Positions 52,713 to 61,273 of a DNA stretch of 64,000 bases are shown in pieces. The notes below the pieces were generated by a model. It saw only the letters and a program-made list of their open reading frames with translations. It did not search any database and was not told the origin of the DNA. Positions within the stretch are counted from its first letter, which is position 1; each line of letters begins with the position of its first letter. The DNA is from Verrucomicrobiaceae bacterium (lineage in GTDB: Bacteria; Verrucomicrobiota; Verrucomicrobiia; Verrucomicrobiales; Verrucomicrobiaceae). A program made the translations under genes and the position numbers. The DNA lies in NCBI GenBank assembly GCA_015075365.1, contig JABTUN010000005.1:310001-374000 (forward strand), given 5' to 3'.

Positions 52713-53474
52713 ATGACCCCCAACAGCACTTTTCATCAACATCTCGTCGAGAAACTCCGTGCCCTGGTGCGTGATGGCGGGTTCACGCCCGGCGCGAAGT
52801 TTCTCACCGAGCGCGAGATCGCGGAGCGTTTCAAAACAAGCCGGCCCACGGCGAACAAGGCCCTCAGCGGCCTCGTTTCAGCCGGGTTGCTGGAGGTGCG
52901 TCGAGGCGCGGGAACTTTTGTGCGCGAGGGTGTGCTCGATTATGATCTGGAGCGGCTCGTGAGCTTCACCGACAAAGCCAGGGCCGTGGGCAAAAAGCCC
53001 GGCACTGAATTGCTCGAATACCGCCGCACGAATGCGGCCGAGGCTCCGGGTGATGTCGCACAGGCCCTGCGCGTCACGAGCGAAACGCCGCTCATTTACA
53101 TGGAGCGCATCCGTCTCGCCGACCGCACGCCTGTCATTTACGAGCGGCGGCACGTGGTCGCCTCGCTCTGTCCTGAAATGACCCGCACGGATGCCAAACA
53201 CTCGCTTTATGCCTGCTGGACGGGCAAATGCGGCCTCGTGATCACAGGTGCCGATGAGACGATCCGCGCGGTGAATGCATCCAGAGCCGGGGCGGCTCTC
53301 CTGCAGGTGCCTGCCGGCTCCGCCTGCTTCAAAATTACTGCCACCGGTTATGTTGACGACGAAACGCCGCTCTGGCACGAGGAAACTCTTTATCGCGCCG
53401 ATGTTTATGAGTTTCGCAATCGCATCAGCGGTTTGTCGGGCAATAACGCTGCCATGGGCAAGATCCGGGGATGA
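52713..53474 (+). CDS. GntR/HutC-type regulator with UTRA domain
   Basis: 253 residues from ATG 52713. The winged helix has KFLTEREIAERFKTSRPTANKALSGLVSAGLLEVRRGAGTFV (GntR). The C-terminal UTRA domain (about 95-245) includes PLIYMERIRLADRTPVIYERRHV and HEETLYRADVYEF. UTRA proteins bind sugar or sugar-phosphate effectors. It is divergent from deoC and convergent with the DUF1537 kinase gene (9 bases apart), so it may control the deoC or acid-sugar genes. No operator was identified. Confidence 0.86.
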   Translation: MTPNSTFHQHLVEKLRALVRDGGFTPGAKFLTEREIAERFKTSRPTANKALSGLVSAGLLEVRRGAGTFVREGVLDYDLERLVSFTDKARAVGKKPGTELLEYRRTNAAEAPGDVAQALRVTSETPLIYMERIRLADRTPVIYERRHVVASLCPEMTRTDAKHSLYACWTGKCGLVITGADETIRAVNASRAGAALLQVPAGSACFKITATGYVDDETPLWHEETLYRADVYEFRNRISGLSGNNAAMGKIRG

Positions 53475-53483
53475 GCGGATGTG

Positions 53484-54515
53484 TCAGCGGAAAAGCGTCA
53501 GCGGCCATTCATAGCTCCCGGGCTTCACGCAGAGCAAGGGGCCTCCATGCGGGCGCAGGCTGCCGACACCGACGTGACCTTCCGGGATGACTTCCAATCG
53601 CGTCCAGCCCATTCGACGGATGAAAGCCATCGCCGTGGCACCGCCTTCGAGACCGACGCGGAGGTCGTATTGAGTGCCCGAGAGCAGCGGAAGAGCAGTT
53701 TCGATGAGTTTTTCGGTCAACCCGGCGCTGTCGGCCGTCTCGGGCCTGCCGATGGCCAGCATGAGTTTGGACGTGGATTGCCAAATAGCGGGCGAAACGG
53801 CCTCTTCGAGCGTTTGGACGACAAAACCGCGTTCGGCCATCTGCGCGGCGCGTCCGGTGTCCCATGCGGCGAGACTGCCGCAGAGGAGCAAAAGTAGTTT
53901 GGGCTTTAGCCCAATCGATGGCGGGGGATTTGGGTTAAAGCCCAAACTACTTTCCAAGCGCGCAGCGAAGAAGTCCGCCGCGCCCGCCGCGAGAGTTTGG
54001 CTGCTTAATTCAACCCTGAGGTCATCGAGCATCGTCGCATCCGGCGTGAGGATGCGCTCGGAGCCGCCTAGCAGCGCACGAACGTTCGACGTGTGTCGTG
54101 GAAAGTCGGGATCGCTGGCGAAGACGGTCTGATGTAGCGGCACCTCATTCACGAAGTAGCCGCCATTTCGGATGACGCGGCCTTTGGAGGGATTCGCCGG
54201 GATGAAAACGCACTCGTTGAGAGATGCAGCATCAAGAATCGCCTCGATCTCAACACGGATGTGTCCGCGCATGACCGAGTCGGTCTTCTTGTAAATCCAC
54301 GACGGCCCGGCAGCCATGATGCGGCGTGTGACGTCTTTCACGATCTGCGCGGCCTCGGCTTCGGACTTTAACCGCGTGTCCGTGTCCACAGCGATGACTT
54401 CGGCCTCGCTACTGGGATCGAATCGCGTCTGCACCTCCGACTTGAACCCACATGCCGCGGCGATGCCAGCCAGCTCGGCGGCACCGGAGAAGTCGTCGGC
54501 GATGATGGCAATCAT
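53484..54515 (-). CDS. Four-carbon acid-sugar kinase (DUF1537 family)
   Basis: 343 residues, shorter than the usual roughly 400-430. It starts MIAIIADDFSGAAELAG, the N-terminal sugar-binding DD motif, followed by DTDTRLKSEAEAA and KKTDSVMRGHI, with LRVGLEGGATAMAF as the C-terminal ATP-binding block. Members (OtnK, DtnK and similar) phosphorylate erythronate, threonate or tetronates. It follows a PdxA2-type gene with an ATGA overlap, the known partner arrangement. Residues about 188-208 are encoded by an inserted 63-base palindromic repeat (53891-53953), which may disturb the fold. Activity is therefore uncertain. Confidence 0.8.
   Translation of the reverse strand: MIAIIADDFSGAAELAGIAAACGFKSEVQTRFDPSSEAEVIAVDTDTRLKSEAEAAQIVKDVTRRIMAAGPSWIYKKTDSVMRGHIRVEIEAILDAASLNECVFIPANPSKGRVIRNGGYFVNEVPLHQTVFASDPDFPRHTSNVRALLGGSERILTPDATMLDDLRVELSSQTLAAGAADFFAARLESSLGFNPNPPPSIGLKPKLLLLLCGSLAAWDTGRAAQMAERGFVVQTLEEAVSPAIWQSTSKLMLAIGRPETADSAGLTEKLIETALPLLSGTQYDLRVGLEGGATAMAFIRRMGWTRLEVIPEGHVGVGSLRPHGGPLLCVKPGSYEWPLTLFR
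53891..53953. repeat. Palindromic repeat inside the DUF1537 gene (copy 1)
   Basis: Left arm AAAGTAGTTTGGGCTTTAGC continuing CCAA; the right arm is its near-perfect reverse complement (one mismatch in the GGGCTTTA[G/A]CCCA part). Related copies lie at 56466-56530 and 57437-57501. Length 63 bases, a multiple of three, so the reading frame survives and the repeat is translated as a run containing GFNPNPPPSIGLKPK. Confidence 0.8.
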
Positions 54516-55459
54516 TGGGCGCTCATCTTGGCCGCCAGCAGCACGGCTTCAAACAAGCTGTTTGGATTCGCTTTGCCCTGCCAGGCGATGTCGAAGGCGG
54601 TGCCGTGGTCAACGCTGGTGCGGATGACAGGCAGGCCGAGCGTGGTGTTGATGGCGGAGTCGAAGGCGAGCGCTTTCAGCGGGATGTGGCCCTGGTCGTG
54701 ATACATGCAGACGAAGGCATCGGTCTGTTTTCTGCGCCACGCGAGGAAGGCGGTGTCGGGCGGCAGCGGACCTTCGATATTCATACCCAGGGCGCGTGCC
54801 GCCTCGATGGCAGGAATGATGAAGCGCTCCTCCTCACGCTGGCCGAAGAGGCCGTTCTCACCCGCGTGCGGATTCAGGCCGCAGACGACGATTTTCGGTT
54901 CATGACCGCGAATGCGGCGCATGGCGGCGTGCGTGAGCTCGATGACATCAAGCACGCGCTGCACGCTGAGCAGGCCGGGCACATCACACAGGCCGACATG
55001 CACGGTGGCAAAGCTGCACGTCAGCTCCGGCGAAGTGAGCATCATGCACGAGCGGGCGGCGCTCATGCGCTCGGCGAAGATTTCGGTGTGACCAGGATAC
55101 TTGTGCCCGGCGGCGTGCATGGCTTCCTTGTTCAATGACGCGGTAGCGACGGCGGCGACCTCGCCATTGAGTCCGGCTTCAATCGCGGCGATGACATAGC
55201 GAAAAGCGGCATTGCCACACGCGGCGCTGACTTTGCCAGGTGTGATGTTCGCGCCATCCACGCAGCGCAGGTCGCGCACCGAGGCGGGGTTGAACGGCAG
55301 GTTGAGAACTTTCGACACGCGCTCCAGTACGCTGAGGTCGCCGTAGATAATGGGCGTGCAGACTTTGGCGATGGCTTCGTTCCGCAGCAGGTGCAGGCAA
55401 AGCTCGGGGCCGATCCCGGCGGGATCACCCATGGTGACGGCGATGAGGGGTTTGGGCAT
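54512..55459 (-). CDS. pdxA2: PdxA-type dehydrogenase (PdxA2, acid-sugar phosphate)
   Basis: 315 residues. It starts MPKPLIAVTMGDPAGIGPEL, the PdxA N-terminal motif; LNPHAGENGLFG, the metal-site histidine region YHDQGHIPLKAL, and TSVDHGTAFDIAW are all present. True PdxA makes 3-amino-2-oxopropyl phosphate in vitamin B6 synthesis; PdxA2 enzymes instead oxidise 4-phospho-erythronate or -threonate, giving DHAP and CO2. The KdgT and DUF1537 neighbours favour PdxA2. The start at 55459 overlaps the kdgT stop (TGATG); a longer frame to 55777 runs back into kdgT and is rejected. Confidence 0.88.
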   Translation of the reverse strand: MPKPLIAVTMGDPAGIGPELCLHLLRNEAIAKVCTPIIYGDLSVLERVSKVLNLPFNPASVRDLRCVDGANITPGKVSAACGNAAFRYVIAAIEAGLNGEVAAVATASLNKEAMHAAGHKYPGHTEIFAERMSAARSCMMLTSPELTCSFATVHVGLCDVPGLLSVQRVLDVIELTHAAMRRIRGHEPKIVVCGLNPHAGENGLFGQREEERFIIPAIEAARALGMNIEGPLPPDTAFLAWRRKQTDAFVCMYHDQGHIPLKALAFDSAINTTLGLPVIRTSVDHGTAFDIAWQGKANPNSLFEAVLLAAKMSAQ

Positions 55460-56442
55460 CAAGGAGGAAACGGGAGGGATGGCCTGGTGAATGGCTGCGT
55501 TCGTGCGGACCACCACGCGGTGACGAGCGGCGTGAGCAAAGCAGTGACAACAACAGCAGCAGACACAAGCGCCGTGGCGCTGGCGGCTGCCTCGGCATAC
55601 GCGGGATTGGCAGTAGCGACGAGGGCGGGCACGGCGGCGGCATTGCCTGTGGTGGAACTGGCGGCGAGGCCAGCGAGACCATTTCCACCCGTGAGCTTGT
55701 CCACGCACAGCAATAGCGTGCCCGAGAAGATGACCACAATTACGCCAAGCGCGATGCCGAGCAGACCGCTGTGCCAAAGACTCGCGAGACTCATCGTGGT
55801 GCCGATGGCGAAGGCGAAGAAGGGGATCATCACGCTGGCGCCTTTACCGAGAAACTCGCGCATCTGCGGGTCGAGATTGCCTAGCGTCATGCCTACGAGC
55901 AGGGGCAGAACCGCGCCGAGCATGACCTGCCACGGAAAGGCCGCCAATCCTGCGACACCGAGCGAAAGCATGGTCAAGAACGGTCCGCTCTCCAAACTCA
56001 TCACCGCATACGCCGCCACGTCTCTCCCTCGTCCATACTGCCCCATCAGCGCCATGTAGAGGCCTCCGTTCGTATCATTGATCGCGGCGACGACAGCGAG
56101 TGTGGAGAGACCTGCGAGCACGCCATCCGACACCGGCTTCTCACCGAGCCATGCACCGAATGCGAAGGCGCATAGCACGCCGGACAATGCCTTGGTGGCG
56201 AGCAGCGCGCCGCCCTTTTTCAGAACGTAAGGCGTGACTTTCAAATCCAGCGTGGCGCCGAGGCAGACGTAAAACACCGCGAGCAATGGCATCGCCCCGC
56301 CAAAGAGCGAACTGGTGAAGGACTTGCCAAAAAACTCCGGCGTGCCGGGAAACACGTTCGCGATCGCACAGCCAAGCAGCAGCGGCACGAGCATCATGCC
56401 ACCGGGAACGCGGTCAAGGGTTGTCTTGATGGGCAGAGTCAT
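55459..56442 (-). CDS. kdgT: KdgT-family acid-sugar permease
   Basis: 327 residues with about ten predicted membrane segments. It starts MTLPIKTTLDRVPGGMMLVP, characteristic of 2-keto-3-deoxygluconate permeases, and contains ALSTLAV-type and ATKALSGVL segments. KdgT imports KDG by proton symport, but in this operon the cargo is more likely the tetronate used by the kinase and PdxA2. The start ATG 56442 is the family start; the upstream Met at 56565 extends into the SGNH gene. Its stop overlaps the pdxA2 start, giving coupled translation. Confidence 0.88.
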   Translation of the reverse strand: MTLPIKTTLDRVPGGMMLVPLLLGCAIANVFPGTPEFFGKSFTSSLFGGAMPLLAVFYVCLGATLDLKVTPYVLKKGGALLATKALSGVLCAFAFGAWLGEKPVSDGVLAGLSTLAVVAAINDTNGGLYMALMGQYGRGRDVAAYAVMSLESGPFLTMLSLGVAGLAAFPWQVMLGAVLPLLVGMTLGNLDPQMREFLGKGASVMIPFFAFAIGTTMSLASLWHSGLLGIALGVIVVIFSGTLLLCVDKLTGGNGLAGLAASSTTGNAAAVPALVATANPAYAEAAASATALVSAAVVVTALLTPLVTAWWSARTQPFTRPSLPFPP

Positions 56443-56465
56443 GGAAGAAGAGCCACGCTTATAAG

Positions 56466-56530
56466 AAAGTAGGTTGGGCTTCAGCCCAAGTGCTGGCGAG
56501 ATGATTTCGGCTGATGACCAAGCTACTTTT
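56466..56530. repeat. Palindromic repeat copy 2
   Basis: AAAGTAGGTTGGGCTTCAGC then CCAA at the left, with a weaker matching right arm ending AGCTACTTTT. Lies between kdgT and the SGNH gene and overlaps the last codons of the latter. Confidence 0.65.
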
Positions 56531-57428
56531 TCTCGCCTCCGAGCTGTGCATTGATCGTCCGCCAAGTCTCCCAGGCCACGGTTTCGAGGTAGCGGGCGGT
56601 TTCATCGTCGAGGCTCGCGGTTTGATGCATGGACATATGTTTGAACATCCACTTCGCCATCTTCGCCTGGTAGGCATCGGGCTGGAAGGCGGCGAGTTTG
56701 GCCGCATCGGCCTCATACTTGCCGTGGGGCCAGACGTGAAAGGTGCGCGGCAGTTTGCCGACGGGTGATTCACGCGTCAGGGCGGCGTAGAAGCAAGCAA
56801 GGTTCAAAAAATGGCCTGCATCGCCGGGGTGCGCGTTGTCCTGCGGATGCTGGAGAGCGAGATCGGGCTTCTCGGCATAAACACGCGCCCAAGCCGTGGA
56901 GCAGGGCGCGAAGAGCGCGATTTGGTTCTTCTTCGCGAGTTCCAGGATGCGCTGACGGCCTTCAGCCTCGCGTTCGGTCTTGCCCCAGCCCATTTCATAA
57001 AACATCGGCTCGCCCCCGGCGGCGCGAATGGCCTCGCAGTAGCGGGTGATGGCGGTGGCGTGATCTGGGTTGCCGTTTTCCGGCGCGTCGTCGCCCATGA
57101 TGAAACGGCACACGACCATCATCGGCACGATGTCGGGCTTCTCAGTGGCGATTTTGTCGAGGAAGCTCTGCCCAGGCTTCATGCCGTATTCGTAGCGATT
57201 GAAGCCGGGCTCGAGATAGACGCGGATGTCACTGCCACTGCGGCCCACGGCTTCGGGAATGACCTGCCTGCCGACATGACCGGCGATTTTGCCATCGACG
57301 ATCTTCGCCACCTCACGCGGCAGATCGTTCCAATACATGCTGCTGCTGCCGGCGAAGAGCAGCTTGAGAGGTTCGGCGGCTTGAGTGAAACCGCATAGGG
57401 CGCAGAGGAACGTGGAGATGAGTTTCAT
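56523..57428 (-). CDS. Secreted SGNH/GDSL-type hydrolase
   Basis: 301 residues. Signal peptide MKLISTFLCALCGFTQA. The N-terminal block is KLLFAGSSSMYWNDLPREV, with Ser in a GSSS (GDS-like) motif, and the C-terminal catalytic Asp/His pair is in DNAHPGDAGHFLNLACF. The SGNH fold is a small esterase or carbohydrate-esterase family; the substrate is unknown. It lies upstream of the kdgT-pdxA2-DUF1537 operon with the same orientation and could deacylate an incoming sugar. The stop falls in palindromic repeat copy 2. Confidence 0.8.
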   Translation of the reverse strand: MKLISTFLCALCGFTQAAEPLKLLFAGSSSMYWNDLPREVAKIVDGKIAGHVGRQVIPEAVGRSGSDIRVYLEPGFNRYEYGMKPGQSFLDKIATEKPDIVPMMVVCRFIMGDDAPENGNPDHATAITRYCEAIRAAGGEPMFYEMGWGKTEREAEGRQRILELAKKNQIALFAPCSTAWARVYAEKPDLALQHPQDNAHPGDAGHFLNLACFYAALTRESPVGKLPRTFHVWPHGKYEADAAKLAAFQPDAYQAKMAKWMFKHMSMHQTASLDDETARYLETVAWETWRTINAQLGGEKK

Positions 57429-57436
57429 GGCGTGGG

Positions 57437-57501
57437 AAAAGTAGCTTGGGCTTTAGCCCAAATCGTTGGGATGAGCTTGGGCTAAAGCCCAAACCACTTT
57501 T
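57437..57501. repeat. Palindromic repeat copy 3
   Basis: GTAGCTTGGGCTTTAGCCCA on the left and its complement ending AAACCACTTTT on the right, between the SGNH gene and the ankyrin gene. Same family as copies 1 and 2. Confidence 0.75.
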
Positions 57502-57503
57502 GG

Positions 57504-59000
57504 CTATCGCTGGTCATAGCCCTTCTTCTTCGGCAAAGCGTCGCGATCCGGCGGTGGTGGAGGCTCAATGCCATTCGCGCGCATGATGTCGCTGATGGCG
57601 GTGATGGTGGGCACGCTGGGTTTGAAGTTTCCGGGACGGAAACCCTGGGCTATTAGCAGCGGCGTCCAGCCGCGATCGTTCTTCTGATTCCACACGGCGA
57701 TCTCCGCGCCTTTCGCGGCGAGGAGTTTGGCGACCTTCGGCAGGCTTTTGTAGGCCGCGCCGTGCATGGCGGTCTGGTTTTTCTTGTCCACGGCATTCAC
57801 GTCCGCGCCGAGGCTGATGAGATACTCGCAAGCGGCCACGCATTCGTCTTCGGTGCCGGCTTCTTCATCGGGCGCATAGCAGCCGAGGCCTGCAGCGGCC
57901 ATCAGCGGCGTGGAGCCATCGGCGTTCGGTTTGTGTGGATCCGCACCGAGTTCGACGAGCAGCTTCATCATCTCCAGATCGGCGTTTCGACAGGCGAGCA
58001 GGAAAGGCGTGGCACCGTGGAAGTTGATCGCGCCAAAGGCCTTCGCCTTGGCTCCCTTCGCGAGCGTGGCATCGACCTTCGCGCCCGCCTTCACGATCTC
58101 GCGGATGAAATCGAGGCTGCTCAGCTTGCCATGCGTGTCCGGCGGCGGTTGACCGGCCTCGTCGTCGCCATGCGGCGGACGGCGCACCCAGGTGATCGTG
58201 TGCAGCGCGGTGAAGCCGTTGCGCATGTCATTCGGATCGGCTCCGGCGCGGATGAGATCCATCGCCAGCTCGAAGTGACCGTTCTCCGCGGCCAAAAGCA
58301 CCGCGCTGGTGCCCTGCGGCGCATCGCGGCCTCCGGTGGACTCTTTCGTATCGATGGCGTCACGCACATCGGCACCGAGTTGAAGCAGCTTCTTCACCGC
58401 CAAGCCCTTTCCCTCGCGTGCGGCGAACAAAAAGGCCGTGAAGCCCGATTTGAGCCGATGATCGACCTTCGCGCCGTGCTTCACGAGCAACTCGATGACC
58501 TCTGCATGACCTTCCGCCGCGGCCCACATGAGCGCGGTTTGATCCTCACGATCCTGCGCGTCCACTTTCGCGCCTTTTTCAAGCAAAACCGCCACCGCTC
58601 CGACCCGACCTGTGCGACTGGCAATCATGAGCGCCGTCTCGCCGCCACGTCGTTTCGCCTGCGGATCGGCTCCCGCCTTCAAAAGCGCCCGCACGATGCC
58701 TTCGCTGCCATTTTCACACGCGAGCAGCAACGGCGTGATGCCATAACGATTCGCCTCATCGGCCTTTGCGCCCGCTGCGAGCAGTTTTTCGACGATCTCG
58801 GCCTTGTCATGGTATGCCGCCCAATGCAGCGCCGTTGCTCCATCGGCCTGCGCGGCATTCAAATCGGCTTTGGAGGCGATTTGAGCGGAAACGGCGTTCC
58901 AGTCCTGCTTTTCGGCAGCGGTGGGAAGATCGGCGGCATGCGCAGCGGCCACAAAACCAAAGATCAGGAGCATTAGATGAGCTGGCGGGGTGTTGAACAT
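57504..59000 (-). CDS. Secreted ankyrin-repeat protein
   Basis: 498 residues. N-terminal signal peptide-like MFNTPPAHLMLLIFGFVAAAHA. The body is about 11-12 ankyrin units of the form DGATALHWAAYHDKAEIVEKLLAAGAKADEANRYGITPLLLACENG (shown in pieces: ALHWAAYHDKAEIVEKLLAA, GITPLLLACENGSEGIV). Ankyrin stacks bind protein partners. It lies on the same strand just after the smaller ankyrin gene and the DUF1552 gene, 11 bases from the first. C-terminal basic tail. Partner unknown. Confidence 0.86.
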   Translation of the reverse strand: MFNTPPAHLMLLIFGFVAAAHAADLPTAAEKQDWNAVSAQIASKADLNAAQADGATALHWAAYHDKAEIVEKLLAAGAKADEANRYGITPLLLACENGSEGIVRALLKAGADPQAKRRGGETALMIASRTGRVGAVAVLLEKGAKVDAQDREDQTALMWAAAEGHAEVIELLVKHGAKVDHRLKSGFTAFLFAAREGKGLAVKKLLQLGADVRDAIDTKESTGGRDAPQGTSAVLLAAENGHFELAMDLIRAGADPNDMRNGFTALHTITWVRRPPHGDDEAGQPPPDTHGKLSSLDFIREIVKAGAKVDATLAKGAKAKAFGAINFHGATPFLLACRNADLEMMKLLVELGADPHKPNADGSTPLMAAAGLGCYAPDEEAGTEDECVAACEYLISLGADVNAVDKKNQTAMHGAAYKSLPKVAKLLAAKGAEIAVWNQKNDRGWTPLLIAQGFRPGNFKPSVPTITAISDIMRANGIEPPPPPDRDALPKKKGYDQR

Positions 59001-59011
59001 TCGAAGTAGAA

Positions 59012-59614
59012 TCAGGCTTGGCGCATCCCCCTCTTTTGAAGCAGGTTTGCAATGTCGCTGCCGATTTGTTCCAACATGAAGCGATCCGAATCACCGATCA
59101 GAATGTTGACGTCGATTTTAGGATCGAGGTGCTCTAGGACAGCTTCAACCACTTCGATCCTGCCGCTGCGGGCAGATACAGCGAGGACGGATTCGCCATC
59201 CGAATTGATCAACGCAGCCGATGCTCCCAAACCAAGGAGGAACCTGCAGGTGGTGGCATCACCCATGAATGCCGCCAGCATCAAAGGCGTTTCGCCATTT
59301 TGATTGACCGGATCGATTGCGGCGCCGTGTTTCAGCAGGAGGCGGCACATGTTTTCGTTTCGAAGCTGTGCAGCCTCCGCAAAGGGTGTGGAACCAAAAT
59401 GATTGGTTGGATCGACCGATGCGCCCAGATCAAGCAGGGCTTTCACAATGTCCTCGCGATACTCTATGGCAGACCAATGCAGCAGCGTCTCGCCGAGGCC
59501 GCTGCGCACGTCGAGCAAAGACCGATCCCCCCGAACACGAGCCAAAGCCTCATCCATGTTCTCCAGGAACACATTCCTGATCTCGTAGAATCGCGGATCG
59601 CCGTTCGCTGACAT
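59012..59614 (-). CDS. Small ankyrin-repeat protein coupled to DUF1552 gene
   Basis: 200 residues from the ATG at 59614 (MSANGDPRFYEIRNVF); a GTG three bases upstream is possible. About five ankyrin units, for example LLDVRSGLGETLLHWSAI, then FGSTPFAEAAQLRNENM and NGETPLMLAAFMGDATT. No signal peptide, so it is likely cytoplasmic, unlike the neighbouring exported ankyrin protein. The start overlaps the DUF1552 stop (TGATG), so translation is probably coupled. Function unknown. Confidence 0.82.
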   Translation of the reverse strand: MSANGDPRFYEIRNVFLENMDEALARVRGDRSLLDVRSGLGETLLHWSAIEYREDIVKALLDLGASVDPTNHFGSTPFAEAAQLRNENMCRLLLKHGAAIDPVNQNGETPLMLAAFMGDATTCRFLLGLGASAALINSDGESVLAVSARSGRIEVVEAVLEHLDPKIDVNILIGDSDRFMLEQIGSDIANLLQKRGMRQA

Positions 59615-60942
59615 CACAGCACCTCAATGATTCCACTGCTGTCGCCGAACTTTTCCAGCTTCACGCCTGCTTTGTCGAGCAGCGTGAGATGCAAGTTCGC
59701 GAGCGGGATGGTTTTCTCATTTCGCAGATGGCGGTTGCCTTTCACGCCTGCGCTGGCACCACCGGCGACGATGATGGGGAGGTTGGTGTGGTCATGGACG
59801 TTGGGGTTGCCCATGCCGCTGCCGTAGAGGAGCAGCGTGTGATCGAGCAACGTGCCGTCGCCTTCCTTCACGGCGGCGAGTTTGGCGAGGTATTCGGCGA
59901 AGAGGTTGACGTGGAAGGCGTTGATCTTCGACATGCGCTCGATCTTGGCCGGGTCGTTGCCGTGATGGCTGAGCGGATGATGCGGATCGCTGACGCCGAT
60001 CTCGGGGTAGGTGCGGTTTGAGGTCTCGCGCGCGAGCTGGAAGGTGATGACGCGCGTGACATCGCCCTGCATGGCGAGGAGCTGGAGGTCAAACATGAGC
60101 CGCGCATGCTCCGCGTAGCTCGCAGGCACGCCGCTCGGCCGCGAGAGGTCCGGCAGCTCGTTTTCCGCGACAGCGGACTGTGCCTTTTCGATGCGGCGCT
60201 CGACCTCGCGGATACTTTCGAGGTATTGGTTCACGCGATCGCGATCCTGCGGGCCGAGTTGCTTCGCGAGGCGCTGCATGTCGTCCTTGATGAAGTCGAG
60301 CAAGCTCGCACGGCGCTGCAAAGCGGCCTGACGATCCGTTTTGCTGCCGCCATCGCCAAAGAGCTGCTCAAACACCAGCCGCGGATGCGCCTCGGCAGGC
60401 AGTGGTGTGGTAGGCGAGGACCACGAGAGGTTGTTTTGATACACGCAGGCATAGCCGTTGTCGCACTGGCCGACGACCTGCATCAAATCCATTGCCAGCT
60501 CCAGTGACGGCAGCTGCGTCTGCTGCCCGATGGCCTTCGCGGCGATCTGGTCGGCGGTGGTGCCGTTGTAGTAATCGCTGCTCTCCGTGTGCTTCACTCG
60601 CGCGGCACTAAGGAAGCTCGCGTTCGACGTGGCATGCGTGCCGGGATACGCAGGCTCGAGTTCGAGATTCGAGATGACCGTGCAATGCTGCCGCACCGGC
60701 TCCAGTGACTTCAAAATCGGCGAAAGCTGCTCCAGCGAGCTCGTCGCGCCGAGATTCCACCGCGAGTGATCCGTGCCCATCGGGATGTAAATGTAGCTCA
60801 GCCGTTTCGCCGGCTGCGCCACCCGATTCGCCGCCGTGGCCGCCGGGATCATCGCCTCCAGAAGCGGCAGCGACAACGTCGCCCCCACGCCGCGCAGCAG
60901 ATGGCGGCGGGACAAAGCTTTGCGTGTGGTGAAGGTGCTCAT
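59614..60942 (-). CDS. DUF1552 protein with Tat signal
   Basis: 442 residues from ATG 60942 (MSTFTTRKALSRRHLLRGVG). The twin-arginine signal (SRRHLLRGVGATLSLPLLEA) is followed by the DUF1552 core: RLSYIYIPMGTDHSRWNLGA, GTHATSNASFLSAARVKHT, the DYYNGTTADQIAAKAIG segment and a C-terminal LLYGSGMGNPNVHDHTNLPI block. The family is widespread in Planctomycetes and Verrucomicrobia and normally lies beside a DUF1587/1592-type protein; the role is not established. Here the partner gene (62075-64000) is separated from it by an opposite-strand cassette. A longer start to 61041 lacks support. Confidence 0.9.
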   Translation of the reverse strand: MSTFTTRKALSRRHLLRGVGATLSLPLLEAMIPAATAANRVAQPAKRLSYIYIPMGTDHSRWNLGATSSLEQLSPILKSLEPVRQHCTVISNLELEPAYPGTHATSNASFLSAARVKHTESSDYYNGTTADQIAAKAIGQQTQLPSLELAMDLMQVVGQCDNGYACVYQNNLSWSSPTTPLPAEAHPRLVFEQLFGDGGSKTDRQAALQRRASLLDFIKDDMQRLAKQLGPQDRDRVNQYLESIREVERRIEKAQSAVAENELPDLSRPSGVPASYAEHARLMFDLQLLAMQGDVTRVITFQLARETSNRTYPEIGVSDPHHPLSHHGNDPAKIERMSKINAFHVNLFAEYLAKLAAVKEGDGTLLDHTLLLYGSGMGNPNVHDHTNLPIIVAGGASAGVKGNRHLRNEKTIPLANLHLTLLDKAGVKLEKFGDSSGIIEVL

Positions 60943-61054
60943 GGCAGGTGAAACGGCGTTGAGGGTGGGAAACTGACACAAAGCCTGCTCTTGTACGGTT
61001 AGTATCCTCTTAAACCACACTTGAGCCAGGGCCTCTGGCAAACTAAACTGCTAC

Positions 61055-61273
61055 ATGGTCATCGACACCGCAGAAGCCCCCAGCCGGCCCGTTTCACCCG
61101 AAGTGGTGGAAATGGCGCGTCAGGCTGTGCGGGATTTTCATGAGTGTTTTTGGTGGTGGAACCCAGGGTTCGTTCCCGAGACGGTGGAGGATGTCCGGGA
61201 AATCGTCTTCAATCTCCGCAAAGGCAGCCACAAAGCCTGGCAGCGAGCCCAAGAACTCAACGCATGCCTTTAA
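61055..61273 (+). CDS. 72-residue partner of AbiEii-like gene, unknown
   Basis: Residues include VSPEVVEMARQAVRDFHECFWWWNPGFVPETVEDVREIVFNLRKG in its middle (given as VRDFHECFWWWNPGF and TVEDVREIVFNLRKG). Helical and acidic, with an aromatic WWW core. Its stop overlaps the start of the nucleotidyltransferase gene by ten bases, the typical spacing of a toxin-antitoxin pair. I do not recognise the family; an antitoxin-like role is inferred only from position. Confidence 0.6.
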   Translation: MVIDTAEAPSRPVSPEVVEMARQAVRDFHECFWWWNPGFVPETVEDVREIVFNLRKGSHKAWQRAQELNACL

